From Lamellibrachia columna (Eukaryota > Annelida > Polychaeta > Sabellida > Siboglinidae), in the NCBI GenBank assembly GCA_963662155.1, contig OY759261.1:49900414-49964413 (forward strand): DNA of 64,000 bases. The letters run 5' to 3'. The position numbers and the translations under genes were made by a program. This document shows, piece by piece, positions 11,001 to 23,000 of this stretch. Within the stretch, counting starts at the first letter, position 1, and every line of letters starts with the position of its first letter. Under the pieces are notes generated by a model. The model searched no databases. It was not told the DNA's origin and worked only from the letters and a program-made list of their open reading frames with translations.

Positions 11001-14000
11001 TAAGTTACTGTCTGATACCTTTCTTTCTGTGCCATGTGTAACAGGAAATTATGTCCAACATGGATCTTTTATTAACATTCATTCAGAGTGTTGATGTCTG
11101 CATAATAACCAGGGCATCCTGTGCTTACATTTAATTTATTCATATACACACGTTCTGCGTGTTTATAGATTTACTATGTTTAAAGTGATTCTTTCACTAT
11201 CTCAGGTTTATTAAAATGTCACACAAATCCCTAAAATATAGTGTTGTCACAAGAAAGACTTTCGTCCTGGGAACTTCTTCAGGTGTCCAGCGATAACCAT
11301 GTAAAAATGCTGCAATGCACTATATTCGACATACCCTAATTAGCATATACCCCCTTTTTAATCAGCAGGATCCATAATTATTGAAATTTGACTAGTGTGG
11401 AACAACTGAATAGTGTCTCCATCTGGTGTTAAACAGTTGGCACCACTTTTCAGTTGTTTTACACTCGTCACCAAATGACACCACTTTGTTACCTTATTGT
11501 CTAGAGAAAAAAATTTTGGTGTACGCTTATAAGAACAGATTCCTTGACTTTTTGTTTTCAAGCCTACTGTACGCTTATTAGGTCAAATATAATTTTGACC
11601 ACCCATATGTGTTTTATTAAACCACAATTTTTTTTAATATAATTTGACCATTATCTGTTTATGAATATCGACCTTGTCGTTCAGTACATTCGCAAATAGC
11701 TGCAAACAATTTATAATTGATTAACACTAGTGGTGTCATTTGGTGCCTAGCGTTACATCAAGTTTTGACGTCTTTTAATTTCACAGAACATTTTAACATT
11801 TCTCAGATGTGTGTGTAAAGGTGTGGACATAACATACAACATTTTTATTGAACTTGAACACTTTTATTTGTCTCAAATTGTGACGGTTTTTAACTAAGGT
11901 GGTTGGGGCGGCTAGCATGTCAGTAACTGTTGATTGTTTTTTTCATAACATGCTAGGATATACTGAACTAAACGTCGACACCACAACAAATCACCCGGCA
12001 CTAATGTCATATTTTGCTAATCCATTCTTTAAAAACACAGTTCTTTTGGAAATCCCCTTGATTTCTCAGAAAAGCTGACAATGTTTCCATTCCATTGTAA
12101 CACAACCAAATAAATGAAAAACAATTTTTTTTATTAATCTGGAATATTATATAGTATTTCAACTAGAATCTGTGGAATATTTAATTTATCTTAAAAACTT
12201 CTACTGAAACTAATCAATTCAAGACAAGCATATAATAGCCGCCCCAGCTACCTTAACATTTGTGTTAGTTGTGTTTCGCACTCATAAAAAACTGGTCAAG
12301 CAGAACGCTCTATTGTGGTCTACTCCTGGATGGCAACGAACCACAAACAACTATGTGGGATCGCCGATGATCTGTAGTGACGCCTGACACATTTCAACAC
12401 ACATATGCATCAACGATGACTTCAGTGGTGCGTTATTCATGGACACAGTTGTTGTTAATTGCCACCAATGTAACCAAGCCTACTAGATCTGTGTGAATCT
12501 TCATGAACTGTGCATCTAAAAGCGTTCGTTGACGAGACGCAAACATCGCAAAAGTCATAAAACGCATCGGAACAAGTATACACTATGCAAGAGTACTGCC
12601 TTTGCCACAACCAGGCCAGAATCTATCCAATTTAATAATCTTATCGCTTGATCAATCTGACATCCTTTTACTGTGTTGATCATTTATATTGGCTTTGTAA
12701 TCACTTTCTTTGTTACGGTAATATGAATATTGTCATAACAATTTGCCTATTGCAGGCTTCAATTTTCACAGGAGTCCGAGACTCCTTGTTTCACCTACGG
12801 AGTCCTTAATATGTCCCTTGGTAGGAGTCCATGTGACTCCCTAGTTTTAAAAGACGATAAAGCCTTTGTTAAAGTGGCCGGTTTCAACAACCCATCAATG
12901 TGCGTGTATGCTGCCATCTTGAATAGACTTCGGTCTGTAACGAGCAGTCATACTCGCTTCTGTCAGTTCGAAAATACTCGTGAGCACGGCGCACCACACT
13001 GCTTTCGGATCCGACATGGGCGCAGCCATCTTGGTTTAATGGTTATGCAGAGGTGTTCTGTTGTGATTGGTCAAAATATTGGAATTAAATTGCCCAGCCC
13101 AGGCCTGCACAGAAGGCTTACGTGCGGGGGGAGATTGTAGCAAGTTGAAAAAGTGCAAACTCCCAAATTTTTCTCCTCCCACCAATTTCCCATGAAAATG
13201 TACCACTATCTTGTCTTAGTGCAGATCAATAGTTAACATTTCTGAACCTTTGTCTAAACATTTTCAAATTACAATAAATGTATTGACAGTTGACTAACAT
13301 ACCTTGAATGTGGGTGCCACCTTCTCTGTGTGCTGTGGATAAATAACAATAAACAAATTCAAAATCGATCAGTTATTGTTGGATTGTTTCTTGGCCAATT
13401 AAACTAATTTGAAGCAACTAAACACATGTTAGACAACAATGTTGATCTCAATAGTATGAATACTACAGAAGGATGGATCTTGGATAATATCTGAGAGCTG
13501 TTGTCAACGGTCTGCTTTAAAGTTGGTTGGTGTTGCTGCTGCTGTTGTTAAAGTCACCAATGACAACTAATTTTATTGTCAACTTTTGTAGATCAACAAA
13601 ATACAGATTGTTCTTGATCATATCTGCCACTACCAGTGGTACATGTAAGCAAGACATACAGCTTTTGAAAGCTAACATATTTAATAACATGGACACTATT
13701 ACTACTGGGACCTCAACACATTGATTTAGTCCTGGACTCTGACAATGAAAAATTAAGCATCTTACCATACTACTTCTGTCTCCAAATTTCTCATTCAGCC
13801 GGTAGAAACATTTCGCAGACACACCACTATTCCAAAGACTGAAAGAAATCAAAGAGGTTTTCACAATCATGTTTTTCTGTATATGTGCGTGTGTAGTATG
13901 CACTGTGCATGCATGTATGTGTGTGGAAGTCAAAATACTGTATATCTAGTACATACCTCATCCTTAACTGTGGTAGTTGTGTCATCAGGTCTCTCAACAT

Positions 14001-17000
14001 CATCTCAACATCATCTTTGATGGAGTTGTCAGCACACCTGAAAATGGCAGATCAAAACTAAATAATGTTTCTCTGCTAAACTTTCTTCCTATGGTTGTAT
14101 AGACATTTTGACAACTAGCCTTCAACTCTATTACATTGCCAATAGCAACCCCAGCTGTGCATGTGAAGGCTTCTTATTCAGGGTTTTACAGTAATGGTTG
14201 TAAAAACATATTATAAACCATTGTGTACTGTTTTTAATATAGTATGGTTTGACTATGTGATGTATCATAGCTCCCAACACAATGTTATAATGAGGTTGTA
14301 CTATGTGTGATATGTCTAAACAAGGAATGTTAGATATCTGACAAGAGAGGGTTACACAAAGATAAACATTTTTGTTGGACTCTCGAGAAGTTGTTCACTT
14401 GTCATCTGTTGCTGGTTGCATTAGACAGCAGCATATTTAGCACACACGTGTCACTGGTTTACTTTGTCTACGGGGATACAAAACAATAATTGTATAAAAA
14501 AAAAAACACTTTGGTACTCGTAAAGTGACATGAAAATTTTCTGGAGTGAATATAAAAACACTTTCTTACTTGAAGTGCATCAGCATTGGGCAACCTGCCC
14601 TGAGACCATCCGCAATGTGTTCAAATGATTTCGAAATGAGTCCACATCCATCCAAACTGTAACAACAATGTGTTTATTATATATTTCATCAACACCATCT
14701 ATCCTCTGATAAAGTTGCACTTCAGTTTTAGTTGTAAAATAAGATGGACAACATCAGTTTTATTTCTAAAATATGGACAACAATTGTGCACATCAATGCA
14801 ATAACCACGAAAGTGCCATTGGAGCGAAACAGAGAAAATGGCAGTTGAAGTTTGAAAATGATAATGCAATATTGCAGTCTTCAAACAAATTACTGTGTAG
14901 ATCAATGCAATAACCCCGAAAGTTACAATTGTAATACTTACTCTAGTTGACGCAGTGTCGAGGTTGCTGCAAGAGCGGCACCAAGTGAACGACCAGCCTT
15001 GACACTAGCAAACACTTTGTTTCCACTCAGACTGTAAAATAAATTACATTCTTCAATTAATACATCATACACACTCTATACAACAATTAAACTGATATGA
15101 CAAATAACCCAGATGCACTTCATTGTTGTTGTTGTCATAGTCTGCATCAATATGTTATTTCTTTTGCAAAAGTCACTCAAGGCTCACATGAAATAGTTGG
15201 TGACAACCAACCTATTTTGTCTCCAGATATTTTTCTTCTAAGTCTTCATAATAGGGATGGTTTTCTCTTGTAAAACATTATTTCTAATATGCCAATAACA
15301 TATTTATTAAACAAATACTCTTCATGAACACCTTTTTTGCCCTCACAGTAGTAAGTTGTTTAAACAAACAGAACAAGTTTGATTATTAGTAAACCATAAA
15401 TAAACACCATTAAAGGGATACATGCTTAAACAAATTTTAAACAACCCCCTACAAAATCTTGCAATTCTTGCTATTAAAACGCATTACAATAATTTTGTAG
15501 TTTGTCTAGTTTTTTGTATCATAACTGCTAAGTGAAACACACCTCACGCGTTAACTTAAAATACAACAAACAAAAATGTTGTCTATGGTGTGTTAATATA
15601 GTCAGTCATTTATATATCAAATTGTTGCTTAACCACATTGCTTATTATGTTGCAGTCATTACCACCTCCTAATTATCAGCCACAAATTTCACTCAATGTC
15701 ACAAGTTTCTTTTTTATGCACGCAAGTGTGCATGCATTACATACACAGCTTGTTGCAACTGAAATTGTAGTCCGTCAAAAATGGACCTAATATGGAAATA
15801 AATAGTACATTAATTTTTTCAGAATAGTTGCAAAATACCACACTGAAGTCCCTTAGTTTCCCCTGTGTGCGTTTGACACAATGAGGCTAGATGCGTGAGA
15901 AATATAATAGATAATAGGCGGTGTCGTTCAATGTACTAGTCCATCGATGGGTGCACCAAACAAAGCCACACATTTGACTAATGTGCGTCCTGTTCAAAGG
16001 ACTAGTCCTGTTTGATGCCAATGCATATGTTATCATGACAGAAAATATCTAGCAGCAGTTTACCCCACCAGTATATGATACAGATGATTACATCATTTGC
16101 ACATGACGTGTTAAATAACATAAATGGTGGACACCAACAAAATTACCCTTTTAGGGGGGGGGGGGGGCAAGGCACCAAATTATCAAAATGACCACCATGA
16201 AATTTCAAATTTCAAGAGAGAAAACAGTTCTTCAGACATACATGCCTATACTTCCTTTTCTAATTACATGTTTGAGTGGTTTAGAATGAAAGAGCATAGA
16301 AGTCAACTTTTTATACAATATATCAATTGTAACCTGATATTGATCTTCAATCATTAAAAGTACTTTGCATATTAGTAGTACTGTGAATGTGTTAAAAGTC
16401 GCATGGAAGTTCTTACTTCAGGCTCTGGATGGACGTGTTCGCTGCCAACCCAATACTCAGTTCCTTCGTTGCATCAGCATCTAGATCACAGCAGCTCAAA
16501 CTGAAAGTAAAATATCAACAATGTTAATACGCTGGTGCATCATTATGACACCACAACACTCGTCACGCAAACATAACAAAAATAGTATTGCACTAATATG
16601 TGTAACTATTTAGTAGTTATTTGTATTTTACTCTTTGGAGATCCACATACCAGTAGTGAGCCACAAATAAAACACTGCTTCAAACAGTCAAGATACATAA
16701 AGAACCGTCATTGCAACAATCAACCCGCTCACTTCATTTGAACCATTAGTTGTATGTATGCATATTATGCGACTGTTGTACATCTATGTTAAACAATAGC
16801 CCATTATTTGTTGAATGTAGCAACTGAAATAAGGCAATGCTGACTGGTCTTCAAGTGCTGTTCAATGCACTATTCCATCAATCACTGCACACGTTTCAGA
16901 CAGCGAAGCAATTAAATGTACTAGTCCAATGAAGGATGCACCTCATGCTGTCATATATGAGACAGGTTTGTCATTCAGTTAGTGCAGCTTCTTAGCACAC

Positions 17001-20000
17001 AAGACCAGGCTGAATGTTCAGTTTGTGATAAACAAAGCATCATATTTGGTACACACGTGCTATGACAGGTGCTAAATAAGGTAAGAGGTGGATCTCAAAA
17101 AATGTCCCTTTTAAGAGGGTGTGTCACTATACTGTATCATCAACACCTTGAGGCTAGACGGAGGAAAGGAAGATGGGAAAGAGGTATAAGGGATACATTC
17201 ATGTCACATTTGAAAGGGGTTATTTTGTTATTTGTATGTTATTCCCTAGATATCTATGTACCAACAAATCAATATGTCAGGATATGTATAGAAAAACTGT
17301 CATTACAACAATCAACCTGCTCACTTCATTCAACATATTATTAGTTGTATGTAAGCATATCGTGATACAGCTCTACATATAAATTACAATTTAACCCACT
17401 ATTTGTAGCAACTGAAATAAGGCAATGCAGACTTCATTCAACTGTTCGTGTTTTTGATCCAGGGTCTCTGATGACAATATGTGTCTTGTTGTTTGTACTG
17501 TGAAGTGACCTTGTGGGAACTGATGGTAAACACTTCGATGTGTGTACTTCAGCTGGAACAGGTGTGTGGTATGGACCGGCATCAAACTTGAGTATTGGGA
17601 AACAATCACGATGCCAACTTTCTGAGCATCTCTAAATACAGTTGGAAGTTGATTGCTCTCATATATCTCACATATGACCAGTACATCAGAACAGGAACTG
17701 AATGTGTTGTGCATCACCCACAGAATGTAGACAGGATATCACCAGCAAGATGTATGTCAAGATACTGTCTGTACGTAGCTCTCTGTTGGACATTGAGACT
17801 AGCGGCTGTTACTTGGTGTGTCCATCTTGTCCTTGTTACGTGGCTGCTCTCCTGTAATGTAATATGTGCTTCTACGAAAGCACTTGACCACCCACTACTC
17901 TTGAGCCAGTCACGTAGTACATACATGTGCACTATCAAGGGAATGTTGCCTCGTTGCAGGCTACTTGAAATGTCAATTGTTATATTTCATTAACAAAAAC
18001 GGGTGCCATTTCAGATATGTACAAATGAGGCTTCTTCGTGTGTCAAAACCAGTCTAGAATATCTCAGAACACTGAAAAATATTAACTAACTGGAGATATG
18101 TTAAAAAAATGTATTTCAGAGTTTTATGGCGGCAATTTTGAAAATATGATACCACGTCTCCTTGAAAGAGAAATTTTGTTGTTGTCTAACACCTGTCATA
18201 TTATACTTTTATATACAAACGTGGCGCTTTACCACAATCTGAACTACTCATGTACTAAGATGCTGTCTTAAGTGAACCAACTGATCGGCCACTGCAACGA
18301 AGGATCATGTAATTTTTCATTAATTAACTGGTGCCGTTCAATCCACTAGTCCATCGAACAATGCATCGAACGCTGTCATATTTGACACATCGATCAATGT
18401 ATTAGTCCATTGATGGGTGCACCAAACTATGCCACACATTTCACTGATGTGCGTTTTCTTCAAAGGAATCTTCCTTTTTGATGCCAGTGCATATCTGTCA
18501 GTTGTAATAATCCATCTCTCAACACACTGTCAGTATAAACACAGGACTCCACTGACAGAAGATCTCCTGTACAGGTGCAAGTAATGGAAGTTGCTGATTA
18601 AAAGTGTGTTAAAAGTCACACAGAAGTTCTTACTTCAGGCTCCATGAATTCCGAAATTCGTCCAGTTATTTAACATAATTCCAGTTCTAAATAACATGTC
18701 TAGTGGCTTAAAAATGAAGACTGGGATTTTCGACACAGGAAATCAATCAAGATACAATTTAATGTGATTAGATGATTACATCATTTGCATATGACGCGTT
18801 AAATAAGATAAATGGTGGACACCAACGTATTTACCCTTTTAAGGGGGGAGGGGGCGATGCACCAAATTATCAAAATGACCACCATGAAATTTCAAGAGAG
18901 AAAACATTTCTTAGACATACAGGCCTGTACTTCCTTTTCTCATTACATGTTTGAGTGGTTTAGAATGATAGAGCATAGAAGTCAACTTTTTATACAATAT
19001 ATCAATTGTAACCTGATATTGATCTTCAATCATTAAAAGTACTTTGCATATTAGTAGTACTGTGAATGTGTTAAAAGTCGCATGGAAGTTCTTACTTCAG
19101 GCTCTGGATGGACGTGTTCGCTGCCAACCCAATACTCAGTTCCTTCATTGCATCAGCATCTAGATCACAGCAGCTCAAACTGAAAGTAAAATATCAACAA
19201 TGTTAATATGCTGGTACATCATAATGACACCACAACACTCGTCAAGCAAACATAACAAAAATAGTATTGCACTAATATGTACAGTAGTACCTGCCTTCAA
19301 CGGACACTTCTATATCCAAGCAAAAGTGTCCCTACATGACAGGTGTCCCCTCATCGGAGGGACAGGCATGCTGGAGTGGAGGACTGAAATAAGGTGCGTT
19401 AGGTGTTCCCATGTCTGCCACCAGGGTGCTACTAACCAACAGCGATCGCCGCCCGCTGCTCCAAGTCTAACAACGCTGTCGAAGCCACAGTGTACTTGCA
19501 TCACTGTCTTATACGGCAATATGCAGTTTATAGAGCTTATTAAACGAGTCAACTACCATCAACATGTATTATTTTTAAATGTCACACCCTGTTTAATCGT
19601 TAACTGAATAAAATACATGTACGTATACTGTTATGAACAGCTCCAGACAGTTGTGGACAGTGTTCATAAGCATGACATACTCTTAGTAATGGGGGATTTA
19701 AATGCCAAAGTTGGAGAAGACAACGACGGATATGAAAACATAATAGGAAGCCATGGAGTAGGTGAAAGAAATGACAATGGAGAAAGACTTGTTGACTTCT
19801 GCGGACTCAATAACCTCGTGGTAACAGGTACCATTTTCCCACATAAACTTATACATAAACAGACATGGACATCTCCAGGAGGAAAGACAAAAAATCAAAT
19901 AGACCATGTGTTAGTGAGCAGGCAACACTGGACATCAGTAATGGACACTAGGGCCATGAGAGGAGCCGACATTGCGAGTGACCACCAACTAGTGCGATAA

Positions 20001-23000
20001 AAAATCAAGCTGAAACTAAAGAGAAAACAAAAGAACAAGGCGATCAGAAAGAAATTTGATATAATTAAGTTACAGCACCCAGCTATTAAAGCCCAATTCT
20101 CACTGAAGTTACGCAACAAATATGATATATTACAAGACTACGAAGAAACAGGCGACGAAGAAGTTGAGAAACAATGGCAAGACTTTGAGGATGCATACAA
20201 AGAAACAGCTCAAGAAGTACTGGGGTACAAAAAGAAAGGGCAAAAACCATGGATCAGCAAGGAGTCGTGGGAGTTAGTAGAAGAGAGAAAACGACTGAAG
20301 AACAACATCGAGCAGACAAAGTCAGACAGGATTAAGCAGAATTACATGGATAAATATAGGTGTAAAGACAAAGAAGTGAAGAAGAGCATGAGACAAGACA
20401 AGAGGAAGTGGGTTGACCACCTTGCCATGGAAGCAGAGGAAGCAGCACATAATGGAAGAATGAAAGAAGTGTATGATATTACAAAAACCCTCAGTAATGA
20501 CAAACGTAAGACAACAAATGCAGTGAAAGACAAAGGTGGAAACTTAATAACGGAAGGATTGGCCAGAAGGAAGCGATGGAAAGAACACTTTGAGGAAATC
20601 CTTAATAGACCTATACCTGATGACCCTGTAACAGATGTGGAGATAGATCCGATCATAAACGAAATCAGCACTGACCCAATAACAGAGGCAGAAATTAGAA
20701 CAGCGCTAAGGAAGATGAAAAACGGGAAAGCAGGGGGCAAGGACGAAATTACAGCAGAATTATTAAAAGCAGACATGAATACAACAGAGAAATGGCTTGT
20801 CAAATTATTCAGAACATTTTGGGAACAAGAGAAAGTGCCAAAAACGTGGAAGCAGGGACTGATCGTTAAAATACCGAAGAAAGGTGACCTGACAGAGTGC
20901 GGGAATTGGAGAGGAATTACTTTGACATCTGTTCCTAGTAAAGTATTCGGAAGAGTACTCATTGACAGAATAAGAGATGGAGTTAACAGCAAGTTGAGAG
21001 ACGAACAAGCAGGTTTCAGAAGTGGGAGAGGCACAGTAGAACAGATATTTATTTTACGAAATATTATAGAACAGGTAGTGGAATGGCAGGCAACTCTATA
21101 CATCACGTTTGTGGATTTTGAAAAAGCATTTGACTCAGTGCACCGAGTCTATGGAAAATTATGGAGAGCTATGGAATTCCATGCAAGATAATCCACATGG
21201 TACAGATGTTATACGAAGATATGTAAAACAGTCCGTACATTGAGAAAGTGTCCCGCCATAGCAGGTGTCCATTCATCGGAGGGTCCGTTGAAGGCAGGTA
21301 CTACTGTATAACTATTTAGTAGTTATTTGTATTTTATTCTTTGGAGATCTACGCACCAGTAGTGAGCCTCAAATAACATACTGCTTCAAACAGTCAGGAT
21401 ACATAAAGAACCGATAGAGCATAGAAGTCAACTTTTTTATACAATATATCAATTGTAACCTGATATTAATCTTCAATCATTAAAAGTACTTTGCATATTA
21501 GTAATATTGTGAATGTGTTAAAAGTCACACGGAAGTTCTCACTCCAGGCTCTGGATGGATGTGTTCGTTGCCAACCCAACACTCAGTTCCTTCGTTGCAC
21601 CAGCATCTAGATCACAGTAGCTCAAACTGAAAATAAAATATCAACAATGTTAATACACTGGTACATCATTATGACACTACAACACTCGTCAAGCAAACAT
21701 AACAAAAATAGTATTGCACTAATATGTGTAACTACTTAGTAGTTATTTGTATTTTATTCTTTGGAGATCTACGCACCAGTAGTGAGCCTCAAATAACGTA
21801 ATGCTTCAAACAGTCAGGATACATAAAGAACCGTCATTGCAACAATCAACCCACTCACTTAATTTGAAACATTAGTTGTATGTACGCATATTATGAGACT
21901 GCTGAACATCTATATTAAATAGCCCATTATTTGTTGAATGAAGCAACTGAAATAAGGCAATGCTGACTGGTCTTCAAGTGCTGTTCAATGCACTATTCCA
22001 TCAATCACTGCACACGTTTCAGACAGCGAAGCAATTAAATGTACTAGTCCAATGAAGGATGCACCTCATGCTGTCATATATGAGACAGGTTTGTCATTCA
22101 GTTAGTGCAGCTTCTTAGCACACAAGACCAGGCTGAATGTTCAGTTTGTGATAACCAAAGCATCATATTTGGTACACATGTGCTATGACAGGTGCTAAAT
22201 AAGGTAAGAGGTGGCTTGCAAAAAAATTTCCCTTTTAAGAGGGCGTGGCACTGTACTGTATCATCAACACCTTGAGGCTAGACGGAGGAAAGGAAGATGG
22301 GAAAGAGGTATAAGGGATACGTTCATGTCACATTTGAAATGGGATTTTTTGTTATTTGTATGTTATTCCCTGGAGATTGACATACGAGCAGTGTGCCACA
22401 AAATACATGTACGTATACCGTTATGGAACTATGATGACGATGTACTGAACTAATAAGCCTACGAATCGAAAATAATAACCTGGATTTGAGCAGCCAAAAA
22501 CGTATATGAGTTGACACACGCAGTATGTAAGCTGATTAAACATAGAAAACGACAATAGGCAGAATTAATAATCGTTTCACCTCGATTTTTAACTGATCTC
22601 GACCGAAGCATAAATTTATGATGCATGACTTAGCATCGATTCGTCGTTTCATATGCGGATGACGAATTCGTATTTTCGCGCACCGGTAGCGCCTTTGGCT
22701 TGTTGGTTTCGCGTCGTTTAGATTGAAGGCATGCCATTTCACCCCAGTGACATATTAGTACTGCATACTAAATTGCATTTAAGACTGTTTATCTGATTCT
22801 TATGCGAGGCGTATTTGTGAATCACGATTGCAATTTCAAACCGCCTAAGCGAAGCCAACATCAGCGATTGGTGTCGGCGGCAGTGCCAAACAAACAACTT
22901 GTGGACAGTCGTTCATTGTCGTTGACATTGTTCACCTGTTTCTTGAGAATTGTCAAAGCAATTCTAAGTAGGTTTAAGCAGGCCCATTTCCCCCGGCGGC

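Noticed and set aside
13517..13933. 138-codon minus-strand frame
   Set aside because: Only the 73 bases 13766-13838 behave as an exon (LRR cap); the rest is intron that happens to be open.
17391..17993. Overlapping ORFs of 108 and 132 codons
   Set aside because: No family resemblance and no splice or promoter context; kept only as an unidentified insert.
19697..19910. Minus-strand frames under the LINE endonuclease
   Set aside because: Shadows of the plus-strand LINE frame.
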